64,000 nt of DNA from positions 1-64,000 of the forward strand of contig NTMA01000020.1 in assembly GCA_002917075.1 (NCBI GenBank), in the 5' to 3' direction. Below are positions 55,508-64,000 of this stretch, piece after piece. The notes below the pieces were generated by a model. That model was not told the DNA's origin. It made no database searches and saw only the letters and a list, made by a program, of their open reading frames with translations. The first letter of the stretch is position 1. The number at the start of each line of letters is the position of its first letter. Source of the DNA: Hawksworthiomyces lignivorus. Its lineage: Eukaryota; Ascomycota; Sordariomycetes; Ophiostomatales; Ophiostomataceae. Both the position numbers and the translations under genes were made by a program.

Positions 55508-55905
55508 TGTTGAGCGGTGTCAGGGAAACAACCAATAACAGGGACAGCTTAGTGAATCATTTGAGATAGTTGAAACATAGACGGCTCCAGAAGAATAGGC
55601 TTTGCTAGGTCAAGACCCATCTAGCATCATGTCTATTATATCGCGATGTCGCCTGCGTAAGGCACTTTTTATGCGCACTTTTCGCTTGCCCAGAAGAAGT
55701 TGGACACGGGAAAAGCACTAGTCCAACTAGGGTTAGCCTTCCGGAGAGCCGCTTCTGATCTTGGGATCCGGAAGGCTAGCCTTTTTCGGTTAGTCTGATA
55801 ACTAGATATATATACGTCGTAAACGGTATATATCCTGAGGTGAGAGACAGTTGGGATAAACCGACTTCAACATAGCAGCAGAAAAACACTCGCACATATT
55901 GCAAA
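55508..55905. promoter_or_regulatory. divergent promoter with two inverted repeats
   Basis: GTTAGCCTTCCGGA (55732-55745) and TCCGGAAGGCTAGC (55767-55780) form arms matching at 13 of 14, spaced by 21 bases. AGTTGGAC (55698-55705) and GTCCAACT (55721-55728) are a perfect 8-bp pair. CCGGA-containing inverted arms are plausible binding sites for the adjoining Zn2Cys6 protein. Confidence 0.55.
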
Positions 55906-56841
55906 ATGGTCTTCCAGTACAAGAAAGTGCTTCTTATAGGCGCCACATCTGGCATTGGTGCAGCCATGGCAGACAGACTTGTCGAAGCAGGCGCTCAAGT
56001 CATTGCCGTGGGTCGTCGACAAGAACGCCTTGACGCCTTCGTCCAGAAACATGGCGCGCAGAAGACATGCGCCGTGCAGTTTGATATCACGGACGAGTCC
56101 AACCTCCCCAGTTTTGTCAGCAAGTTACGTAGCCCTATGCTGTCTCCCGAATTACTTCCCCAGAGCGAAAATTGAGCTAACAACGTAGTAGAATTCTACG
56201 GGACTTCCCAGACCTAGACAGTGTCTTCCTCAACGCCGGTACACAGAGAACATACCGCCTATCACAACCGGAACAAGTTGACCTGGGCCGATTCCACGAC
56301 GAGGTCAACACAAACTTCACATCTATCGTTAACCTCGCGATGGCGTTCCTTCCTAATCTCCAAGCAAAAGAAATTCCGACGTCGCTCATTTTCACCGGGA
56401 CCAACATCTGTGTGGTCCCAGCGGCCACTGTTCCCGCATACAGCGCTTCCAAGGCAGCCTTGAATGCCTTTGTCTACTGCTTGCGAGCGCAGAGTGCTCA
56501 CAAACGTACCAAGATTATTGAGATCTGGCCGCCCGTCGTCCAGAGTTTGTATTACCCGCAAGAAACGTACGTAAAAAAGCATCAGGAACTAACAAGTTTG
56601 GCTTGTCTTTATAGGCGAAATTCATGACTACATGGGCATAGAGAGGGGTCGCTCGATGGGCATGCCTGCGGACGCCTTTGCTGAAGAGGTCTTTAGGCGT
56701 ATGGAAGCGGGCGAGGAAGAGATCATCGTGGGGACTGTGGGTTCGCCAGACATGACGGCTCTTTTTCACGAGTTGGTGTCGGACAGAAAGGAAATTTTTG
56801 AAGGCCTTTCTCGCATGATGCTAGCGCACTTCGAACTCTAG
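55906..56841 (+). CDS. short-chain dehydrogenase/reductase (DltE/YbbO-like)
   Basis: Three exons: 55906-56123, 56192-56544, 56615-56841; 265 residues. The cofactor loop is GATSGIGAAMADRL at 12-25, followed by VGRRQERLDAFV (Arg pair suggesting NADPH), FLNAG, the catalytic Ser in FTGTNICVVPAA replaced or shifted, and YSASKAAL with Tyr and Lys. PPVVQ joins to EIHDYMG if the GTTTGT donor at 56545 is used; the better-looking GTACGT at 56567 would shift the frame into a stop. The Ser position reads FTGTNI, so the usual catalytic Ser appears to be Thr or Asn, which deserves checking. Probably controlled by the divergent Zn2Cys6 regulator. Confidence 0.85.
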
Positions 56842-58090
56842 TCTGACTTGCGTCCGTAATAAGTTACGGACAGTGTCGATATGTAAGTGTTGACAAGGTA
56901 GATTAATTTATCAACTCACGCAGTAGTCATCCTACCGTTCTATCGCCCACAATCAGATCTATCACACAATCAAGGTAGTGAAAAGCTCTGGTTCACTGCA
57001 TAGGTTCATGATGACGCTGCTCCGAAAGATTTCAGCTGTGCAGTTTTTCCACGTACAAACGTTGTGCCGAGCATATCATTTGTTTTGCCCATATCCTATA
57101 CCCGCTGTGCAGAAGCAATGACGGACGCGCAGCTTAAGAGCATCTTTCTGGACAGCAACACCCTTGACAACGCCTAATAGAAATTCCCACCGTAAGAACT
57201 ATACAGTATATGAGCGGCCGGCAATCTGCCCTGCCCAGGCCATTCGGGATGTGTCCCACGTCCACGTCCTGTTGTATGAGATCAATGGTTGCAAAACCTA
57301 CGAAGAGCCTCGTGTTGATCTCAGATGCCTCCCATCCAGCAGGATGAAAGAGAACAGTGAGCCAGCAAAGAAACAGCGCAAGATATGTCATTGTAGCTAA
57401 GATTGCCATGCGACGATTTGGTGTGGAAGGCAGCGAGCGAACGTTTGGTGCTGATACTGCCTGGCGCAATTTAATCGAAGAAAGACATATCAAGTCAAGG
57501 GGAAAGAGAACAGGAAAGGCATCGCCGGTGCCAATAAGCACGGGTTTCTGCCACAATACGAGAAAGAATACCAAGAAAGCGGCCGCTCTTTATTAGGTTA
57601 ACTGGCTTCTTGGCTAGTAGGGTATTCTTTTCTGGCAGATCCCTGATTCTACACTTTACTCGACTTTAGCAAGCAGTCTGTAGTACATACGATACAATCC
57701 CTGCCTACTTGTGTGTGCTTAGACTTCACCGATAGAAGTCACAAGTGACTTGATTAGATATTCACGTCTAAATGCCGTTACATGGAAGCCTATTAGCCCT
57801 TTTATCTGCAGCTCCTCATACAGGTTGATTTCAAATTAGACCATATGACCACAGATCGCTAAGTTCTTCTGAATATACACGTTCTAGAGGATTCTTTCGA
57901 ACAGGTGCGCATAACTACCTCTTATGGAAAGAGGTAAGCAACTTACAATGAGACGAAGGAGGCGAAGAGCTTTTCCGTGGCTGTGGTGTGGAAGCACAGG
58001 GCAGCACATCCACTAAGCATGCGAGAGCAGGAACGGCACAGGTCCTCGTCTAAAAAAGGGAAACCTCAGTGAGGAGATTCGTGTGTCATA
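56842..58090. other. intergenic, no clear gene
   Basis: A 146-codon minus-strand frame (57134-57574) has two hydrophobic stretches (LATMTYLALFLCWLTVLF) but no family features; I do not call it. The remainder is AT-rich. Confidence 0.4.
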
Positions 58091-58139
58091 TTGATTGGCT
58101 GTTACCCTACACGAAAACGCTCTTTGAAGAAATTCCTCT

Positions 58140-58260
58140 TTTAGATCTTGGCACTGGCGGTGCATAGTATGGCACTGGCGCTGAGTACCTCTGCACAGGT
58201 TGCGCTTCGTGCTTAGCTATTATTGCCTGCGCTGCATGAGCCACACCTGCTTCAAGCCAA
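58140..58260. repeat. short third copy of the GGCACTGGCGCTGAGCACCTCTGCAC repeat block
   Basis: TGGCACTGGCGCTGAGTACC followed by TCTGCACAG resembles the tandem GGC(A)CTGGCGCTAAGCA units in the repeat copies at 13590 and 23610. Only this block is shared. Confidence 0.5.
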
Positions 58261-59399
58261 GGACTTGAAAATGGACCAAGGAAAAGCGATTTTTCTTTTT
58301 CTATGGTTGGAGGAGAGGGTGCTCGAACCAGCAACTAGAGAGGCATTTCTATACATTTCTATAAATACGGTATCTTTCCGCACTTTCTCTAAGATCTCTC
58401 CTCTGGTGTCTACATTTTACTATCTCCAAATTCATCTTAGTCTACCCAAGTTTTTTTAGCTAAAAAAACTCATTTTACACCCTAAGTTCTTTTAAGCCAT
58501 CTCACAAGAAAGCTAAAGATTTAAACCAAATAATTTTTTGTGTTATGAAGTTACCTTGGGCTCCGTATAAATTGATCAAGCTTATATGTTATGTCTAAAG
58601 GATTGAGTGTAAGGTATTACTTGTATGCAATGATAGTACAGGAATAACTGTAGACAGGAAGGTCTTGCATTATTTCAGATAAGTTGTAACACTTCGTCGT
58701 TACTCTAACTACGGAATGTTAACTAGGTAATGATCGTGGTATTATATATTAGAGGAAGTTTACACGCCTTCATTCAAAAACTTCATTCTTGTATGAAATT
58801 TCCTATAAAACTTTATACACTCATGTAGTATAGGCTTTCGAATGAAGTTTAATTACGTGCATTGTTATGTATTTATCTGTCTTATCATTCTGCGGTGAAT
58901 GCCCGTTTTCTCTGGGTCTACTATTCAGGCCTGGGGGTCCGAATCGTAACTACGAAGATTTCAGTCAGTGTTTACCGTCTTCAGCAGGTTTAGAAGGGGA
59001 GGTAGACTTTTTGGGCTTTGCAATGGAAGAAGGGAGGTAAGTGGACCTAGACAAACAGTAGGCAATTTTTATCCTGACTAGAAAAAACCCTATTATTTAA
59101 ATCTACTTTGAACTCAATTGATTTAGAACTCAGGAAGTTAACTAACAAGTGTCTGGACAAGCTTTTCGCCGGCCCGGCCCTAAGGCCACCGCACCTAACG
59201 ACGAAGAAAGGCCAGTCGAGTCATTACTTCGTGACGCCTTGCCTAGCTCCGAGTCCGAAGCTCTTTTTATTATGTAGGCTAGTAGTTTTGGCGGCTTGGT
59301 GAAGCTGAGGGGTTTCACCGCCTCGCTCTCATTACTAAATACAATGCTAATAACTAGCTAAACCGAAATATTCTAGCGGAGAGGATAGAAGGGGCTGAC
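58261..59399. other. AT-rich repeat-like sequence
   Basis: Mostly AT-rich with a small GC-rich patch near 59160-59240. No gene seen. Confidence 0.4.
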
Positions 59400-59715
59400 A
59401 GCTTGCTGCGGCTTCTCTATGCTCAACTAAGGTTGCACTGGCTTGCCAATATCATCTCCTCTAAGGCCTTTGAAACCCAGCACACTATTGAGAAGGTCTT
59501 TGCACTGAAGCTACCTACAGGTGAGGATTTTTGGCCTGTGCTATACGCGGAAAATATGAAGTGCCGGCCGGTTTTCCCGGTATGGTCCGCTGAGGGGCCA
59601 CTGAACGAGAGCAGAGATCCGAAGGCTTGGAGACAAGCTTCTGACTGGGCAAAACGTGCGGTATTCGTCAATAGTGTTGGTCTCCATGCTCCTTGCTGTG
59701 AGATTCGTATTATGG
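59370..59715 (+). pseudogene. C-terminal fragment of a DUF3435-like or related repeat-borne protein
   Basis: The plus strand reads LLRLLYAQLRLHWLANIISS and then ENMKCRPVFPVWSAEGPLNE, AWRQASDWAKRAVF and GLHAPCCEI. A pattern PVFP-W...AW-x3-SDWAKRA...LHA-RRE is what I associate with the end of DUF3435/FluG-type recombinase-like proteins; here the expected Arg pair is Cys-Cys. No start or upstream catalytic part is present. Family call is tentative. Confidence 0.4.
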
Positions 59716-60351
59716 TCACTGTATGCGCGCCTGGATGGCCACGCCAGTAATCCGAATCATTGTCGACGGGGCCCCGTTGGAGGCCACAAAAAAGAGAAGC
59801 TTGGTGCTGTTGCCGGCGCCGCTCAAAAACTCGCCGCCGCTGTATGTATGCAGCAGCTGGATGTTCAGTGGCAAGGCATCGGCGTCTCCGCTGAGGTCCG
59901 CGAGTTGTTCGCCGTCGATGTCGACACTGAAGGTGCCCTGCCCGTTGTTGTTGCTGGTGACGTAGTACTGGAAGGACAGAAAGTAGACGGTGCCAGGCTC
60001 GGTTGGCACGATCTGGTATAGGGTGTTGTTCCAGGTGGAGGTACCGGAGGCCAAGAGTGCGCAATGGCTTATGCTTACGCCTCCACAGCCAACAATCTCG
60101 ACACCCGAGCCGAACGTCCAGTTCAATGAGCTGCGTGTGAAGTTGCCGTTTTGCACGACATTTGGCCCATAGACCGGTACGGCGGACGCGCTGGCGCTGG
60201 CAGAAGCAGACATACTGGTGGATGATAGCAACGACGGCAATGACGAGGACGGGGACGCGGGGGCGGAGGTGGGCGGCGGTGGCTTGCAGCGAGATGCTAG
60301 TCCTGGAGCGGCCCACGCCAAGACCAAGACAAGAAAGCGCGAGGACTTCAT
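59716..60351 (-). CDS. secreted protein with CBM-like jelly-roll domain
   Basis: Single exon, 211 residues. MKSSRFLVLVLAWAAPGLAS is a signal peptide. A Pro/Ser/Ala linker (SASASASASA) follows to about residue 57. The C-terminal 150 residues start VVQNGNFTRSSLNWTFG and continue with LYQIVPTEPGTVYFLSFQYY and FSVDIDGEQLADLSG, the pattern of carbohydrate-binding or galactose-binding-like beta-sandwiches in fungal cell-wall proteins (NGNFE...W...Y.LSF). Several NxS/T sequons. It is exported and probably wall-associated; ligand unknown. Opposite-strand open frames are artefacts of the GC-rich gene. Confidence 0.8.
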   Translation of the reverse strand: MKSSRFLVLVLAWAAPGLASRCKPPPPTSAPASPSSSLPSLLSSTSMSASASASASAVPVYGPNVVQNGNFTRSSLNWTFGSGVEIVGCGGVSISHCALLASGTSTWNNTLYQIVPTEPGTVYFLSFQYYVTSNNNGQGTFSVDIDGEQLADLSGDADALPLNIQLLHTYSGGEFLSGAGNSTKLLFFVASNGAPSTMIRITGVAIQARIQ

Positions 60352-61715
60352 TTGGCGGAAGAAAGGGGTCGTGGAGGACGAGCAGACACGGGAAACGAAA
60401 GGAAAAAAACTAGGCCCAGAACGGCTGCATTAACAGCACTTGGCTACTGAGAAACTGTATTTGGTTATGCCTTCAAAAAGAAATGGAAATTTATGTAGAA
60501 GAGAAAAAAGGGTAAAAAGAAAAGGAAAGAAAAGAAAAAAGAAAATCAAAGATATTGTACATACTCTATCCGTCTTAAAAGATAAACACAGACTATACAT
60601 AAGAAGGAGGACGTATTTTCCTAGGTATTGAAAATTTTACTATTCCCTAAACGCCTCAAGTTGGGGCAAATATTGGCAATAGTGCAAAGGAAATGCAAGG
60701 TACCAGAAGCTTGGCGCCCAAATACAGGCAAAGCGTCAAGCTTTGGGCTGAGCTGTTGGTTAAGAAAAAGGAAACGCTTAACTATGGAGGTCGATCAAAA
60801 AAAGTTTCGTTCCACCCCCTGGTAACTAACCCTTATATAACGATATTTTAATCCCATTATAAAGATAATTATTTAACTAAAAGTTTTTTGTCCTCCTTCT
60901 ATTTATTACCGCCTTCCAGGTGGATAATCTGTTGCAGTAGCGTAAGGTTTAGTGCTTTACTAACTAAAAAGATAACTATTTAAAACCCCTATACTTAAAC
61001 CTTTTCCACTACAGCACCTATGTGAAGCCTATGCTTATGCGAAAGACTTGCAGCGTCACATTTGAACGGGCAAGATGTACCCAGTCTTGCCAAACAATTC
61101 CAGTAAATTTACTTTCAAATAAAAAGATTAATGTTATTATTAGACTTTATTAACGACAGGACAACTACACATTATGGATGGAGATGTCTTGTATCGTACT
61201 CTATACAAGTCGAAAAGTGCGTGAAATGGTGTTTTCAGATAGAAGGTGAAATGAAAGTCTATGCTTATAACAGGGTTTTGATGACAGGGGGGAGGGTGGA
61301 ACGAAACTTTTTTGAACGATCTCCGTAGAATGTAAAGGGCCAGAACCGCTAAAAAGATCCACTCAAGAACGAATCAGGGTACAGAGGACTACAGCTTTTA
61401 GACAACAGAAATTTTGAAAATGGTAAAAAAAAGAACCAGTATTTATGTTTGCTAAGAATCTCTCTTGATGTATGGGGACTCAAATCATGTTCTCTTAAAG
61501 GGCGGCTCCTCTGTCGCATACAGATGTCCTGTTGTTAAGGGATGACGAGCGAGAGGAAGCAGAGGTGAACAGAGGATTAAAAGAGCCTTGATTTTCTAAA
61601 TGAAGGTGGTGACCAAGACGGTCTTAAATACTAATACGAGTGCTGTGTAAGTAGCCTCCGCATCCCGGTGGGGATATTACGTACTAACTATGCTCCTTCT
61701 TCTGTGACATCCTCT
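60352..61715. other. gene-free AT-rich region
   Basis: The left end is the promoter of the secreted protein. The remainder is AT-rich, repeat-like, with no recognised gene. Confidence 0.45.
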
Positions 61716-62060
61716 TTATTCCCGGGCGAGCGTCTTAAAGCCTTTGGATGACGTCGGACAGTCCTGTAAAACCGTCGAGGGCGTGCCGTCCTTCTCGCAG
61801 ACGAGCCTCTCGGGGTCGGTCTCGTTTGTGTCGTCCGTCCACGGCCGGATGTAGATGGTCTGTAGCCTTAACCGTTTTGGCGGCCCGCAGGTCGTAGGCA
61901 TCGCCGTTACTATGGCGGCCCGGCCCGGCCCTCTGCCCGGGACGTTCACCAGGTAGAGGGTTCTGCGGTAAGTCGACGGTGTCGGCTTAGCTACGCCTAG
62001 CAGCTGGCTGGCGAAGAGTAGGTCGAAGGCGGAGGCGAGCTTAATGTCACAAAGCTTCCT
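61716..62060 (-). pseudogene. GC-rich coding remnant, unknown protein C-terminus
   Basis: On the minus strand a frame without introns reads LASAFDLLFASQLLGVAKPT, then YLVNVPGRGPGRAAIVTAMP, LQTIYIRPWTDDTNETDPER and ends SKGFKTLARE before TAA. It is GC-rich in AT-rich surroundings and has no start; upstream it runs into AT-rich DNA. It looks like the C-terminal piece of a lost gene. No family recognised. Confidence 0.45.
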
Positions 62061-62440
62061 TAGTCATAAGGGAACTCAGCCAGTTCATTAGGCTGATAGG
62101 ATGTCCTATAACCGAACACAAATTCACTGATTGAAATTGGGACGTTTGTCATTCGTGTGAGTTGAAGTTTGAAAAAAGCATCATGAGGAAGATTGATGAC
62201 ATAGTATGTGATCTTATAAATTGAAATCCATTCAGAAAATGGTCAAATATAACGTCCCAGAGATTTATCATACCTACGCTGGGTAAAATGACGATGAGCT
62301 GGAATCAAGACCGAAACAATACTGTTAAACTAGCTATTTCATCTAGATGTTTATCCACTGCGTCATTTAGTTTCTTATTGGTAGCAGAGATGCTTCGTCT
62401 AGTAACACAAGACATCCGTAGCCATTGACGTGGATAATTA

Positions 62441-62850
62441 GAATACAACCACCAGTCTTCCCTCAAACTGTCCTTTCTCCATCAAACGGATCATTTCCGG
62501 TAAATCCTCCAACTTATACGTAGTGATTTTTGGCTCGATGTTGTGCTTGTGAGAGAACAAAACGCACTTCATCTCTTCTAGCTTTCAGACGATGTCCCGT
62601 GAACCTTGATTAGCTTCATGACAAAATCCATAGTCGAGAGAGGAAGCTTCCCCTCGGCCTGTATTTCGTGAACATGTGAGCTTGGTAATACTATAAGTCT
62701 AATTCGAGCCAAATTCTCCGCATGGTCAAAGGGGACATACCACGCCAACGACCACTAACAAGCCGCCGACAACCAACGCCTGAAGAGCAGACGTGTAAGT
62801 CGGCATGCCAGCGCTGAACACACATGCAGCAGCAACACCTTCTCCTATTA
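62441..62850 (-). pseudogene. zinc-type alcohol dehydrogenase (MDR) pseudogene, C-terminal part
   Basis: The minus strand reads MPTYTSALQALVVGGLLVVV (nucleotide-binding strand of PF00107), then EGKLPLSTMDFVMKLIKVHG, and after a one-base shift near 62590 EMKCVLFSHKHNIEPKITTY and LEDLPEMIRLMEKGQFEGRL before TAA. These are the standard closing blocks of medium-chain dehydrogenases. Weak traces (GHVVAEQV) near 63010 may be the catalytic domain. Frameshifts and stops rule out function. Confidence 0.7.
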
Positions 62851-63059
62851 AGAAAGCCTAACATCGTTTATCTTACAAATCCATTTTCAAGAAGGCTATC
62901 GCCTTCAACGGTCTGCCGCACGCTGCTACGCAACGGTCTCAATGTATCATGGACACTCCCTGGCATCCAGGAGTTTGGCATACTTGTTCGGCTACGACAT
63001 GACCCACAGAGTCTAGCAGCAGAAGTCATTGGTCCAAACATGATCTTAGAATGAATACC

Positions 63060-63276
63060 ACGTATATATACTGTTATCTATAGCCAGGACAACGTGCACG
63101 AGGCAGCCAGGAACCGATAGCAGAGGAAACAGAAAGAAAGTCGTCCAGACGCCAGACATATGCAAGGCTCCAAGCAAGAACGCAGGTTGGAAAAAACCCA
63201 AATGTGTTGCTTACAAAATATGCTATCCTGTTCTTTTTCCATTTTCTCCCATTTTATTTTTGATAGCCCTTTTCCG
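63060..63276. other. 3' flank of the RRP6-like gene
   Basis: AT-rich 3' UTR and downstream sequence. Nothing else recognised. Confidence 0.5.
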
Positions 63277-64000
63277 TTACTTTTTGAATGTTGCCGTCTT
63301 TCCCGTCTTCTCAAAGTGCATCCGCCGCGCCGCCTTGGGGCCGTCGTCGCCCTTGGATGCGTAGGGGTTGAACGCCTTCTTCTTGGTGGCGGCACCACCG
63401 CTGCCGCTGCCGCCGCCGCCCGCCGTCTTCTTGTCTGGCTTGGCGTGCAAGACGGAGCCGGCCGTGTCGTAGTTGAAGGGCACAAACTCGTCGCCGTAGA
63501 TCGGTGCGCCGCCGCCGTCGCTGTCAGACGTCGACTGGGCGCCGTCGTCTTGCCCGTTTCCGGACTCGCCTTGCGCAGTGCCTGCCGCTTTCTTGCTCTT
63601 CTTGTCGTTTTGCTGCTGCTGCAGCTTCGCCGTCTTGCCCTGCAGGGCAGCGGTGCCGGCCCGCGCTTTCTTGGGCGGCGGCCGGCCGCCCTTGCCCCAT
63701 TTCAGCGTAAACGCCTCGTCTTCGTCGGCCTCGTCTTCATCGGCCGCTGGTGCGGGCGCTGGTGCTGCGGGCGCCGCGGACGCGTCATGTGCTACGTCGT
63801 CCTTCTGCGGCTTCTCGGCCGTTGGCGTCTGTGCCGCGGCCGGCAGGAACTCGATATACTCCTCCGTCTCCGGCATCTTTGGCGCCGCCGCAGCCGCCGC
63901 CGCCGTCGCCTTTGGCGGCTCCTTCGTGGCACCGGCTATGGCGGCCTGGACGAACCAGGGCGCGTTGACGGCCTCGTCGGCCGGGCGGTCCGCGCTCGCG
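63277..64000 (-). CDS. rrp6: exosome exonuclease RRP6-like, C-terminus (5' partial)
   Basis: The frame is open from the right edge of the window to TAA at 63277, 241 codons. The visible part is a disordered, charged tail: WFVQAAIAGATKEPP, acidic ADEDEADEDEAFTLKWGKGG, lysine-rich segments, then FVPFNYDTAGSVLHAKPDKK, KAFNPYASKGDDGPKAARRM and the closing FEKTGKTATFKK. The FxPY/NY-SVLHA block, the F-NPYA-S block and the final GK-x2-TFKK match the C-terminal tail of fungal Rrp6, the nuclear exosome 3'-5' exoribonuclease. The catalytic DEDD and HRDC domains lie outside the window, so the call depends on the tail alone. Confidence 0.7.
   Translation of the reverse strand, partial: ASADRPADEAVNAPWFVQAAIAGATKEPPKATAAAAAAAPKMPETEEYIEFLPAAAQTPTAEKPQKDDVAHDASAAPAAPAPAPAADEDEADEDEAFTLKWGKGGRPPPKKARAGTAALQGKTAKLQQQQNDKKSKKAAGTAQGESGNGQDDGAQSTSDSDGGGAPIYGDEFVPFNYDTAGSVLHAKPDKKTAGGGGSGSGGAATKKKAFNPYASKGDDGPKAARRMHFEKTGKTATFKK

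Noticed and set aside
57134..57574. Minus-strand frame of 146 codons with hydrophobic stretches
   Set aside because: No family features, no splice partners and no neighbours supporting it; it may be a remnant but I cannot show it.
59423..60316. Minus-strand open frame of 297 codons
   Set aside because: Overlaps the secreted CBM-like gene in another frame; Arg/His-rich low-complexity product without signal peptide.

Overview
The window is nuclear DNA of a filamentous ascomycete (Pezizomycotina). The evidence is short introns (about 50-110 nt) with GTANGT-type donors, HET-domain and Zn2Cys6 proteins, a RINT-1/TIP20 tail, an RRP6 tail, fungal glycoside hydrolases, and AT-rich repeat remnants whose changes are mainly C to T and G to A, as repeat-induced point mutation (RIP) produces. 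I cannot assign genus or class from sequence alone.

Layout. 1-2.4 kb: end of a RINT-1/TIP20-type tethering protein, then a mitochondrial carrier. 3.5-6.9 kb: a large HET-domain protein. 7.1-10.0 kb: debris, including a Tc1/mariner remnant, an ACC-synthase-like aminotransferase pseudogene and a piece of an alpha/beta-hydrolase signalling domain. 10.9-13.4 kb: a ten-exon phospholipase-C-like phosphoesterase. 13.5-17.4 kb: nested transposons, where a mutated repeat is interrupted by a LINE with a perfect 12-bp target-site duplication and the LINE by a small inverted-repeat element. 18.6-21.1 kb: a protein with a deaminase-like HxE...CxxC core. 21.8-24.1 kb: a decayed MFS transporter and a second, less mutated copy of the repeat.

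24.6-37.1 kb is the most interesting region. Seven adjacent genes read as a compact catabolic cluster: Baeyer-Villiger-type monooxygenase, two SDR dehydrogenases, an MFS permease, an alpha/beta hydrolase resembling enol-lactonases, a glutathione-S-transferase-like protein and a Zn2Cys6 regulator. The logic alcohol to ketone (SDR), ketone to ester/lactone (monooxygenase), ester to acid (hydrolase) is an inference, supported by repeated CCATAGCC/CGGCTATGG-like elements in several of the promoters.

40.2-52.2 kb holds carbohydrate-use genes (GDSL esterase, alpha-glucoside-type sugar transporter, GH79 glycosidase, GH51 arabinofuranosidase) with a nearly intact Tc1/mariner element between the two glycosidases. 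53.9-56.8 kb is a divergent Zn2Cys6 regulator/SDR pair with inverted repeats in the shared promoter. 57-63 kb is mostly AT-rich repeat debris with a secreted CBM-like protein and an alcohol-dehydrogenase pseudogene. The window ends inside an RRP6-like gene. Exon structures were worked out by eye from reading frame, splice signals and family motifs; none is backed by transcript data.
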